Position numbers and translations under genes: made by a program. Under the pieces are notes generated by a model. The model was not told the DNA's origin and did no database searches. It saw only the letters and a program-made list of their open reading frames with translations. This document shows, in pieces, positions 1 through 6,222 of a stretch of DNA of 7,458 nucleotides. This stretch comes from Deltaproteobacteria bacterium UBA1386 (GTDB lineage Bacteria; Desulfobacterota; Syntrophorhabdia; Syntrophorhabdales; Syntrophorhabdaceae). Positions within the stretch are counted from its first letter, which is position 1. Each line of letters opens with the position of its first letter. The stretch spans positions 1 through 7,458 of the forward strand of contig DBQU01000069.1 of assembly GCA_002305765.1 (NCBI GenBank), read 5' to 3'.

Positions 1-117
1 GCCCTTCTGGCCCTCGACCTTTATGGCCTTCCCGTCCTGTATGGTGACCTCGACGCCGCAGCTGTGGTAGCACAGCGCGCATCCGCTGTAAGCCTTCTGT
101 GTACCCTCGTTACTCAT
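1..117 (-). CDS. Molybdopterin oxidoreductase, N-terminal fragment (cut by window edge)
   Basis: Reading leftwards from ATG at 117, 39 codons stay open to the window edge. The peptide contains CALCYHSC (Cys13, Cys16, Cys20), the CX2CX3C start of the N-terminal 4Fe-4S domain of the Mo/W bis-MGD oxidoreductase family (formate dehydrogenase, polysulfide or thiosulfate reductase, acetylene hydratase and relatives). It is followed by a typical V-T-I-x-D-G-K-A-I-K-V-E-G segment. The fourth cysteine and the cofactor domains lie outside. The motif begins only 12 residues from the start and no twin-arginine or other signal precedes it, so a cytoplasmic enzyme is inferred. The start is supported by GAGGAGGA (complement of 122-129). 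The substrate cannot be decided from this fragment. It lies downstream of the CoA-ester cassette on the same strand, but a 327-bp gap with a terminator-like hairpin separates them, so it may be a separate transcription unit. Confidence 0.85.
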   Translation of the reverse strand, partial: MSNEGTQKAYSGCALCYHSCGVEVTIQDGKAIKVEGQKG

Positions 118-121
118 GTTG

Positions 122-129
122 TCCTCCTC
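122..129 (-). promoter_or_regulatory. Ribosome binding site of the molybdopterin oxidoreductase
   Basis: The minus strand reads GAGGAGGA just before the ATG at 117; the GGAGG core is 5 nt from the start codon. This strong Shine-Dalgarno match fixes the start of a gene of which only 39 codons are visible. Confidence 0.75.
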
Positions 130-286
130 GATCTCGGTTGCCGCCTATGCTGCTGCAGGGAGGCGATGTCCAAATATGCGTTCTTCAGGGAACGTCTTCA
201 CCGATGCTTCTTTCCCTTCTATTGGCAGGTCTTCTGATGTCCACGATGTCCTTGCCGCCCTCCCTCAGTCTCCGGGACCTGTCATG

Positions 287-352
287 AAAAATAGCGGAGC
301 CGGCCCGTTAAGGTGGGAGTAGGAAGGTTTTTTCGGGGTCACGGACCGGCTC
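287..352 (-). terminator. Putative Rho-independent terminator after the catabolic cassette
   Basis: On the minus strand the arms GAGCCGGTCCGT (complement of 341-352) and ACGGGCCGGCTC (complement of 297-308) can form a 12-bp RNA stem with one U-G wobble. Five bases later comes a run of five T (complement of 287-291). In the plus-strand transcript the wobble becomes a C-A mismatch, so the structure favours leftward transcription. It lies about 90 bp beyond the presumed true stop of the dehydrogenase. The 32-nt loop and the short, slightly displaced T-run are weaker than in a textbook terminator. Confidence 0.45.
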
Positions 353-444
353 GTTTTATCTCTCGCTATTTCAATACTTTTCATCATGATCTTCCAGCCC
401 GTCGTCCGGCACGCATCGCCGCATCGCCGCCGCGGGCCGTTCAT

Positions 445-1306
445 TCATCCCTTCGGGCTGTAGTCGTAGAAACCCTTTCCCGTCTTGCGGCCAAGCATCC
501 TGGCCATGACCATGCGCTTCAATATCAGCGGAGGCTTCACCATCGGATCCTTCGTTTTCTTCATACATGTGAGTGCTGATCGCGTAGAGCACATCGAGAC
601 CGAAGAAATCCGCCAGCGCTATGGGCCCGATCGGATGCGAAAGACCCTTTACGGCACCCAGGTCGATGTCTTCCGCCGTCGCTATACCGCTCTCGACCAT
701 GCGTACGGCGTTCAGGACATTGGGTATCATCTGGGCATTGACGATGAAGCCCGGGGTATCTTTCGCGACGATCACGCTCTTGTCCACGCTCTTGCCGAAC
801 TCAACGGCCATATCCATGGTTTCCTTGCTTGTCTTGACACTTTCCATGATCTCCACAAGGGGCATAAGAGGCGGAGGGGTAAAGAAGTGTATACCCACAA
901 CCTTCTCCGGCCGTGAGGTGGCCATCGCCATGTCGATCACCGGAAGGCAGGAGGTGTTCGTCCCGAAATACGTCTTCGCCTCGCACACCTTGTCCAACTC
1001 CGCGAAAAGCCTCTTCTTGAGTTCCATGTCCTCGAAAACGGACTCTATGACGAGATCGCAGTCCCTGTAGACGTTGATGTCGGTGGACCCCGTGATACGG
1101 CCCATCGAGTCATCCATCTGCTGCTGCGTCATTTCCGACTTCTTCACCTTCTTGGCCAGCCTGTCCTTTATGGCGGCTATCCCTTTCGTGACAGCGTCAT
1201 CGGAGATATCCGTGGTCACCACATCGTATCCAGCCGCGGCGCATACCTGAACGATGCCTCCACCCATGAACCCGCAGCCTACCACTCCAACTTTCTTGAT
1301 CTTCAC
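445..1306 (-). CDS. 3-hydroxyacyl-CoA dehydrogenase, frameshifted near the C-terminus
   Basis: NAD-dependent oxidation of a 3-hydroxyacyl-CoA to a 3-oxoacyl-CoA is the family reaction. The N-terminal Rossmann domain has GCGFMG (residues 10-15) and an acidic Asp33 suited to NAD. The catalytic dyad fits His140 (in GIHFF) and Glu152 (in PLVEIM), with Ser119 and Asn190 at the usual substrate-side positions. The C-terminal domain starts well (HPIGPIALADFFGLD). After MYEE the frame is lost: as sequenced, translation runs on in a wrong frame to a stop at 371 (311 aa). Removing one T from the TTTT run at 555-558 restores the family C-terminus, including GRKTGKGFYDY, and a stop at 445, giving 286 aa, the usual length. 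The start is GTG at 1306 with AAAAGGAG 6 nt upstream. The residue after HFF is Thr143, where Asn is usual. It is either a sequencing error at a short homopolymer or a recent mutation. It is the last gene of the cassette. Confidence 0.88.
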
Positions 1307-1312
1307 AGTCTA

Positions 1313-1320
1313 CTCCTTTT
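1313..1320 (-). promoter_or_regulatory. Ribosome binding site deciding a GTG start
   Basis: The minus strand reads AAAAGGAG, 6 nt before GTG at 1306. This supports the non-ATG start of the dehydrogenase, which begins immediately before the Rossmann beta-strand KKVGVVG as the family requires. Confidence 0.7.
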
Positions 1321-1332
1321 CCGGATAACCGT

Positions 1333-1367
1333 CTTCCGGCGCGTCACAAGCTGCGCCACGCCGGAAG
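1333..1367 (-). repeat. Intergenic inverted repeat between flavoprotein and dehydrogenase genes
   Basis: CTTCCGGCG (1333-1341) and CGCCGGAAG (1359-1367) are perfect 9-base inverted arms with a 17-nt spacer, inside the 75-bp gap between two cassette genes. No T-run follows on either strand, so a strong intrinsic terminator is unlikely. An mRNA-stabilising or processing hairpin that tunes relative expression is possible but inferred. Confidence 0.5.
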
Positions 1368-1381
1368 CGGCTGTTGATCGC

Positions 1382-3418
1382 TTATATCTTAGCGCCCACG
1401 TCGCGGCCGGAGTTCATGGCCTCTCTGAGCCTCTTCTTTCCTCCTCCGCCGGCGCTTTCACCGACGACGTACACCTCGGCAACCTTGCCCTTCAGCTTGT
1501 CGGCGAGCTCCATGTTCTCTTTCAGGCCAAGGGCCAGAAGGACCGTGTCGGCGTCGAAGAAGACCTCGGTCCCGTCTTCCCTGAACGCCTTGACACCCTT
1601 GTCGGTGATCTCCTTCACCTTTGTCAGGGTCTCCATGGCGACGCCGCCTTTTTTCATCATATCCATCTCGACCCACCGGGTGACGGGGCCGATATCAGCG
1701 CCGAGACGTTTCGTCTCTTCTATGATCCGCACCTGCTTTCCCTTCTCCATGAGGGTGAGCGCGAGCTCGCAACCGGAGAACTGCCCGCCGATGATGGCGA
1801 CCCGCTTCTTTATCGGGAAGTTAAGGCCCAGCATCTTCCGCATGAGCGCCGGGCTGCCGGCGACGTCTTTTCCGACCTTTGCCGCAAGGGTCCACATGAG
1901 GCCCTTCTTCGTGCTCTGACCGCTCACGAAGGCTTCAATGTCGTGGCTTGAGATCACGTTGTCGCTGTCTATGCCAGGGACATTGAGCTCGGCGGGGGAC
2001 CCGCCGGCCGCCAGGATGACCACGTCAGGCTTGAAAGCGTCCACCGTGTCGGCCTTGACCTCAGTTCCCAGTTTCACCTCGATGTTGAGGTCCTTCACCT
2101 GCTTCACCAGCCAGTCATGGAAAGGCTCGATCTCTGAGTTGAGCACCGAGGCCAGGGTCGTGAGTCCGCCGAGCCGTTTTCCCTTCTCGAACACCGTCAC
2201 CTTGTGGCCCCGAATGGTAGCCACCCGTGCGGCTTCCAGACCGGAAGGACCGCCTCCGATCACCATGACCTTCTTCGGCTTCTCGACCGGTGTCTCCGGG
2301 AGGCCCTCGAGGTTCGTATTCACACTGCAGGTGATGGGCACGCCGACGAAGTTGTCGTCCATGCAGCGGCAGCAGGTGATGCATTTCCTGATGTCGTCGA
2401 GCTTACCGGCCTGAGCCTTGTTGGCCCAGTCGGCATCGGCGATGAGCTGACGCGCCATGGCGATCATGTCGACCTTGCCGGCGGCCACGATCTCTTCCGC
2501 CATGATCGGGTCTTTTAGCCTGTAGCCCACGGCGACGGGAACCGTTGCCACCTTCTTGATGGCCTCGCCCAGATACACGAAGGCGCCTTCCGGAACCCAC
2601 TGCTGAACGAGCGGGATCGGGCTTTCATGCCACCCTGCCTGGACGTTGAAGTAGGCAAGACCAGCCTTTTCCAGCACGGGGATCATCTTCTGTACGTCCT
2701 CTATCTTGTTGCCGCCTTCCAGCAGCTCGTCTCCGGAGATCCTGGCGGCAAGGGTGAAATCAGCGCCCGCCTTGGCCTTGCAGGCCTCGATGACCTCGAG
2801 GAAGAAGCGCATCCTCTTCTCCGGGGTCCCGCCGTACTCATCGGTCCTCTTGTTTGAATAGGGCGACAGGAACCGGTTGATAAAGTAGCCTATGCCGGCG
2901 TGGAACTCGACCATGTCGAAGCCGGCTTCCCTGGCCCTGCGTGCCCCTTCGCCATACTGGTCGACTATGAGCCGGATCTCGTCAACAGTCAATTCCCTGA
3001 CTTCCTTGACGCTGGGTCCACCCGCTCCCGCCGAGGGCCCGACGCCTTCCAGCGGGTTGTCCTTGTTCGCTCTCCACTCGGAGCAGATAACGAGCTGGCA
3101 TGCCGCCTTGCCGCCGTTGTCGTGGATGTTCTTCGCCACCTTGCTGAGGCCCGGTATCTGGTCGTCGGTCCATATTCCGACACCGGAGGCGATGTTGATG
3201 TAACGGGGGGTAACGCCGCTCAAGTCGAAGGGATAAGCCGAGCCGATGACCACGAGACCTGTCCCACCCCTGGCCCTTGCCCCCATGAAATTGGCATACT
3301 TGTCCGTAACGTAATAGTTGTCGAGAAAACCCGTGGTGACCCCAAGCATCATCACGCGGTTCTTCAGCTCCACATTACCTACCTTGATAGGCTCAAACAG
3401 CTTCTTCGGTGCACTCAT
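1382..3418 (-). CDS. OYE-type FMN / 4Fe-4S / FAD-NAD(P) reductase (2,4-dienoyl-CoA reductase-like)
   Basis: This 678-aa protein has the three-part build of 2,4-dienoyl-CoA reductase (FadH), trimethylamine dehydrogenase, enoate reductases and the bile-acid enzymes BaiCD/BaiH. Residues 1-345 form the Old Yellow Enzyme TIM barrel (LFEPIKVGNVELKNR near the start; FLSPYSNKRTDEYGG around 183-197). Next comes a cysteine cluster, CITCCRC (346-352) plus Cys364, for a 4Fe-4S centre. Residues about 383-678 are the nucleotide domains, with VIGGGPSGLEAA (386-397), Glu411, a second dinucleotide motif IIGGQFSGCE (542-551) and a final FAD strand VYVVGESAGG. Such enzymes reduce C=C bonds conjugated to a carbonyl, passing electrons NAD(P)H-FAD-FeS-FMN. 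The barrel keeps His173 and Tyr178 near the active site. The start at 3418 has AAGGAG 6 nt upstream and fits family N-termini; an in-frame ATG at 3466 is less likely. The exact substrate is unknown; a dienoyl- or enoyl-CoA is inferred from its neighbours. Confidence 0.92.
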   Translation of the reverse strand: MSAPKKLFEPIKVGNVELKNRVMMLGVTTGFLDNYYVTDKYANFMGARARGGTGLVVIGSAYPFDLSGVTPRYINIASGVGIWTDDQIPGLSKVAKNIHDNGGKAACQLVICSEWRANKDNPLEGVGPSAGAGGPSVKEVRELTVDEIRLIVDQYGEGARRAREAGFDMVEFHAGIGYFINRFLSPYSNKRTDEYGGTPEKRMRFFLEVIEACKAKAGADFTLAARISGDELLEGGNKIEDVQKMIPVLEKAGLAYFNVQAGWHESPIPLVQQWVPEGAFVYLGEAIKKVATVPVAVGYRLKDPIMAEEIVAAGKVDMIAMARQLIADADWANKAQAGKLDDIRKCITCCRCMDDNFVGVPITCSVNTNLEGLPETPVEKPKKVMVIGGGPSGLEAARVATIRGHKVTVFEKGKRLGGLTTLASVLNSEIEPFHDWLVKQVKDLNIEVKLGTEVKADTVDAFKPDVVILAAGGSPAELNVPGIDSDNVISSHDIEAFVSGQSTKKGLMWTLAAKVGKDVAGSPALMRKMLGLNFPIKKRVAIIGGQFSGCELALTLMEKGKQVRIIEETKRLGADIGPVTRWVEMDMMKKGGVAMETLTKVKEITDKGVKAFREDGTEVFFDADTVLLALGLKENMELADKLKGKVAEVYVVGESAGGGGKKRLREAMNSGRDVGAKI

Positions 3419-3424
3419 GGCTCT

Positions 3425-3430
3425 CTCCTT
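3425..3430 (-). promoter_or_regulatory. Ribosome binding site choosing the start at 3418
   Basis: AAGGAG on the minus strand lies 6 nt before ATG 3418. The alternative in-frame ATG at 3466 would add 16 residues (basic and non-homologous), and its G-rich stretch is only about 3 nt away. The downstream start is therefore preferred. Confidence 0.7.
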
Positions 3431-3454
3431 ATCGTGTATGACTTTAAGGCAGCG

Positions 3455-3493
3455 CCGGCCGCGCATCCCCCTCCTCTCTTCAGGGATGGCCGG
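3455..3493 (-). repeat. Bulged hairpin between crotonase and flavoprotein genes
   Basis: In the 112-bp gap, CCGGC (3455-3459) and CATCCC (3464-3469) pair with GGGATG (3483-3488) and GCCGG (3489-3493). This gives an 11-bp stem with a 4-nt bulge and a 13-nt purine-rich loop on the minus-strand RNA. The stem includes the alternative ATG at 3466 and would hide it. There is no T-run, so it is not an intrinsic terminator. Any role in setting expression of the flavoprotein is speculative. Confidence 0.35.
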
Positions 3494-3530
3494 TACTGCT
3501 CTCTTTCCTCACAACGGGACATTGCGGCGG

Positions 3531-4316
3531 TCATTTCTTCTTCCCCTTCAACGGGTTTCGTATGGGCGCCGCCGCAAGGCACAGGACCTGATTGCGGTCC
3601 TCCATGTACAGCGCTGATTCAAGGCTCGCCGCCCCGATGTTCTGGTTCGCGACCTCCTTGGTGAGCTTGAGCCCCAGCGGAGACTTGGCAAGCATCTTGT
3701 CCGCGATCTCCCTGGCCTTGCCCATCAGCTTCGCCGCCGGGACCACATAGTTCACAAGGCCTATCTCCAGCGCCCTCTTCGCGTCGATGACGTCTCCCGT
3801 GTACAGGTACTCCAGGGCGCGGGCAAGGGTGACCTGCCTTGGGAAGTGGTAACTGCTTCCCATGTCCGCGGCGGACAGTCCGATGTTGATATATGACGCC
3901 ACGAACTTCGCCGTGGGGTCCGCGACCCTCAAGTCCGCGGCCACCGCCATGCTGAAACCGCCGCCGGCGGCGTAGCCCCGCACGGCCGCGATTATGGGCT
4001 GGGGCGCCCGCCGCATGAGGAAAATGACATCGGACATCTCATGCTGGAACGAGTATATCTCGTCGGTGGTCCATTTGTAGAAAGGGTGTTCCGGGTCGTC
4101 CATCTCATCGACATCCTGTCCGGCGCAAAAGGAGGTCCCCGCGCCGGTCATGATTATCACCCTGCACCTGTCCTCGGACTGCATGGCACTCCAGAATGAA
4201 TGGAGCTCCGATCTCGTACGTTTCCCGCAGGCGTTGAGCTTCTCCGGAACGTTGAGCGTCAGAATGCCCAGCCCGTCCTTGAGTTCAAACTTCAGATCCT
4301 GATATTTTGCTTTCAT
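3531..4316 (-). CDS. Crotonase-fold enoyl-CoA hydratase/isomerase family protein
   Basis: This 261-aa protein of usual family length has the oxyanion-hole segments FCAGQD (residues 63-68) and AAVRGYAAGGG (110-120), followed by the typical VAADLRVAD and KFVASYINIGLS blocks. Family members stabilise an acyl-CoA enolate and catalyse hydration, isomerisation, hydrolysis, ring cleavage or dehalogenation. Both glutamates of classical enoyl-CoA hydratase appear to be replaced: Ser122 stands where GGGCEL has Glu, and Tyr142 stands where QPEI has Glu. Asp151, in AADMGSSYHFPR, instead lies near the position of the catalytic Asp of 4-chlorobenzoyl-CoA dehalogenase; many uncharacterised crotonases share such an Asp. 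Simple hydratase activity is therefore doubtful. The C-terminal end is short and basic (NPLKGKKK) and lacks the usual AFLEKR-type helix. It follows the ligase by 21 bp with only a weak AGGG site (complement of 4323-4326), suggesting translational coupling. Confidence 0.88.
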   Translation of the reverse strand: MKAKYQDLKFELKDGLGILTLNVPEKLNACGKRTRSELHSFWSAMQSEDRCRVIIMTGAGTSFCAGQDVDEMDDPEHPFYKWTTDEIYSFQHEMSDVIFLMRRAPQPIIAAVRGYAAGGGFSMAVAADLRVADPTAKFVASYINIGLSAADMGSSYHFPRQVTLARALEYLYTGDVIDAKRALEIGLVNYVVPAAKLMGKAREIADKMLAKSPLGLKLTKEVANQNIGAASLESALYMEDRNQVLCLAAAPIRNPLKGKKK

Positions 4317-4337
4317 AAGAAACCCTGTCGTCGTTTC

Positions 4338-5942
4338 CTATATCCCTTTGGCCTCGAGCGCCTCTACGAGTTTGAACTTCTGGACCTTGCCCAGGGCCGT
4401 CACAGGGAACTCGTTCATTATGACGACCACGTTCGGAACCTTGTAGTTCGCGAAGCGTGCCTTGCAGTACGCGATGATGTCCTTGTCCGTTATGTTGCTC
4501 CCGGGACTGGGGATTATGCAGGCGACTATCTTCTCGCCCATCACCTTGTCCGGCAGACCGACCACGGCGACGGACTGCACGCCGTCGATGAGGCTTATCT
4601 GCTCCTCGAGTTCGGCGGGGTACACGTTGAAGCCTCCCCTGATGATCATCTCTTTCTTGCGGCCCACGATGGCGAGCATGCCGTTGTCCAGGTATTTACC
4701 CAGGTCTCCCGTGCAAAAGTAACCGTTCCGGTCGTACGCGGCCTTCGTCAACTCGGGCTGCTGATAGTACTCGGTGAAAAGGATCGGACCTTTGAGGCAG
4801 ACTTCACCCACCTCGCCGTCAGGCGCTTTCTCCTGCTTCTCATTGGTGATGACAATGTCCACTCCGTCAAGCGGACGGCCGACGGTCCCGATCTTCAGGG
4901 ATTCATCGTCTTCAACATCGTTCATCGAGCAGGCCCCGCATTCGCTCAGACCGTACACGGACACAAGCTTGCAGTTCATCTTGTACCGCACGCCGGACAT
5001 GAGCTCTTCGGGAATTATAGCCCCGCCGGTGTAACCCGCACGACTGCTCGAGAAGTCCGTCTTCGCGAAATCGGGGTGCTCCAGCATAAGGACGAACATC
5101 GTGGGAACACCATAGATGAGGGATATCTTCTCCTTGTTGTACATTTCGAGTGCCTGGCCCGCTTCGAAGGTCTCCATCATGACGATGCGGCACCGGCCCA
5201 TGAGGGCGTTCGGGAACTGGATGAACGCGCAGAGCGTATGCGAGCAGGGCACGACCATAAGGCTCACGTCATCCGGAGTGATCCTGAGCCGCCGCGCCAC
5301 CTGCAGGGCGCCAAAGACAAAAGCCCGGTGCGTCATGACGACGCCCTTGGGCAGACCGGTGCTGCCCGAGGTGTAGAGTATGGAAGCGGTATCGTTGTAC
5401 TTCGGAAGGTCTTCCCTGAGCAGTTTCTCGTCGATGTCCTTGCCGAGGCTGAGGGCTTCCTCGAACGGCCGTCCCCACGACGGGACCTTGGTGCCCATGA
5501 CAAAGCAGAACTCCAGGCCGGGCAGCTCGGGACGAACTTTGTCGATGATGTCTGTGAAGCTCGTCTTCAGGTACTCGTCTATGGTGAACAGGACACGTGC
5601 CTGGGAATGCTTGAGCATGTAGCTCAACTCGTACTCCCGGTAACGGGTCGACAAAAGGACAAAAACGGCGCCTATATAGAGGACGGCCTGCTGGACCACG
5701 AAAAAGTCGGGGCAATTGGGAAAGAGAGCGGCAACACGGTCACCTTTCTTGATGCCGAGTTTCTTCATGGCCATCGCGATCTGCATCACCCGCTGGTGGA
5801 ACTGTCCGTATGTCATCCTTTCGCCGTTAAAGACGATCATTTCCTTATCGGGTACATCGCGCGCGAGGCCGTCAAGTATCTGGCCAAAGGTCTGCCCTTC
5901 GTATTTGCCGTAGTCGATAGTCTTCCCAGTCTCTTCTTTCAT
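4338..5942 (-). CDS. Acyl-CoA synthetase (AMP-forming ligase)
   Basis: This complete 534-aa member of the ANL (acyl/aryl-CoA synthetase) superfamily converts a carboxylic acid, ATP and CoA into acyl-CoA, AMP and PPi in the cytoplasm. Visible core motifs are the P-loop YTSGSTGLPKG (190-200), IYGVPTMF (276-283), YGLSECG (330-336), GYFCTGDLG (407-415), hinge GRKKEMIIRGGFNVYPAELEE (begins at 427) and the C-terminal catalytic lysine Lys519 in TALGKVQK. All key residues are present, so it should be active. Substrate class cannot be read reliably: medium-chain, aromatic and phenylpropanoid ligases share these motifs. It opens the four-gene cassette, which is consistent with it activating the pathway substrate. 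The start at 5942 is backed by AAAAGGAG 10 nt upstream. The 424-bp gap before it is the natural place for the cassette promoter, although I could not identify a clear one. Confidence 0.94.
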   Translation of the reverse strand: MKEETGKTIDYGKYEGQTFGQILDGLARDVPDKEMIVFNGERMTYGQFHQRVMQIAMAMKKLGIKKGDRVAALFPNCPDFFVVQQAVLYIGAVFVLLSTRYREYELSYMLKHSQARVLFTIDEYLKTSFTDIIDKVRPELPGLEFCFVMGTKVPSWGRPFEEALSLGKDIDEKLLREDLPKYNDTASILYTSGSTGLPKGVVMTHRAFVFGALQVARRLRITPDDVSLMVVPCSHTLCAFIQFPNALMGRCRIVMMETFEAGQALEMYNKEKISLIYGVPTMFVLMLEHPDFAKTDFSSSRAGYTGGAIIPEELMSGVRYKMNCKLVSVYGLSECGACSMNDVEDDESLKIGTVGRPLDGVDIVITNEKQEKAPDGEVGEVCLKGPILFTEYYQQPELTKAAYDRNGYFCTGDLGKYLDNGMLAIVGRKKEMIIRGGFNVYPAELEEQISLIDGVQSVAVVGLPDKVMGEKIVACIIPSPGSNITDKDIIAYCKARFANYKVPNVVVIMNEFPVTALGKVQKFKLVEALEAKGI

Positions 5943-5952
5943 GGCTCTACCA

Positions 5953-5960
5953 CTCCTTTT
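5953..5960 (-). promoter_or_regulatory. Ribosome binding site of the acyl-CoA ligase
   Basis: AAAAGGAG on the minus strand, spaced 10 nt from ATG 5942. It is a strong match at slightly long spacing and the only good site near this start. Confidence 0.65.
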
Positions 5961-6167
5961 CTTGTGTGATCTCAGGTTTCATCAATACATCCAACTCGTC
6001 CGACAGACATGGTATTCTCTACTCTGCTCGACACCCATCCCCCCCGGGAAAGCACTCTTAAGCAGACAGCCTGGGCACGCCGGTTCTTTCCGGACAGTCC
6101 TGCAACACCGATGAACAGGACAGGGCTGAGAAACGATACGATACGACGATGGAACGCTGACTCACGA

Positions 6168-6187
6168 GCCCGTCGGGCACGACGGGC
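6168..6187. repeat. GCCCGTCG hairpin 1
   Basis: GCCCGTCG (6168-6175) and CGACGGGC (6180-6187) form a perfect 8-bp stem with loop GGCA. No T-run follows on either strand. It is the first of two adjacent hairpins built on the same half-site, reminiscent of REP-type extragenic palindromes. Confidence 0.6.
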
Positions 6188-6203
6188 AACATAACTGACA
6201 CGC

Positions 6204-6222
6204 CCGTCGGATAACCCGACGG
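6204..6222. repeat. GCCCGTCG-related hairpin 2
   Basis: CCGTCGG (6204-6210) and CCGACGG (6216-6222) form a perfect 7-bp stem with loop ATAAC, 16 bp from hairpin 1. Its left arm overlaps a second direct copy of GCCCGTCG (6202-6209). A third copy stands alone at 6327-6334, there preceded by CGGATAAC, which also occurs at 6208-6215. Confidence 0.6.

Larger units (their letters stand above)
118..444. other. Intergenic region between the dehydrogenase and the molybdopterin oxidoreductase
   Basis: This 327-bp stretch has no credible gene. The short open frames on the plus strand resemble no family I know and have no convincing ribosome binding site. Bases 371-444 are open on the minus strand only as the out-of-frame tail of the frameshifted dehydrogenase. 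The stretch holds a terminator-like hairpin with a T-tract (287-352), the ribosome binding site of the downstream gene, and a weak 5-bp inverted repeat at 179-194. I could not identify a convincing -35/-10 pair for the molybdopterin gene, though its promoter would be expected here if the hairpin terminates transcription. Confidence 0.6.

Noticed and set aside
179..194. CGTTC-N6-GAACG inverted repeat upstream of the molybdopterin gene as an operator
   Set aside because: Five-base arms are common by chance, and no promoter elements could be placed around it.
371..444. C-terminal extension of the dehydrogenase as literally translated
   Set aside because: Residues after 250 match nothing, while the alternate frame gives the family C-terminus and an earlier stop. 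The extension is an artefact of the one-base shift.
548..562. Programmed ribosomal frameshifting in the dehydrogenase
   Set aside because: The run is only four A on the coding strand (GAAGAAAACG), with no clear slippery heptamer in the right phase and no stimulatory structure seen. Such control is not known for this family.
3419..3466. Longer N-terminus for the flavoprotein starting at 3466
   Set aside because: The additional 16 residues are not family-like, and the start at 3418 has a better-spaced AAGGAG.
3480..3610. Possible frameshift at the short C-terminus of the crotonase
   Set aside because: Neither alternative frame restores a recognisable family tail, so the short basic end appears genuine.
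2900..3664. Plus-strand 254-codon frame opposite the flavoprotein gene start
   Set aside because: It is antisense to the conserved OYE barrel and crotonase tail, has no recognisable domain, and is explained by codon bias on the other strand.
4200..5969. Very long plus-strand open frame (589 codons) opposite the acyl-CoA ligase
   Set aside because: It lies antisense to a ligase with every family motif. The translation is low in recognisable motifs and rich in His, Val and Asp as expected from reverse reading of GC-rich codons. No ribosome binding site was seen.
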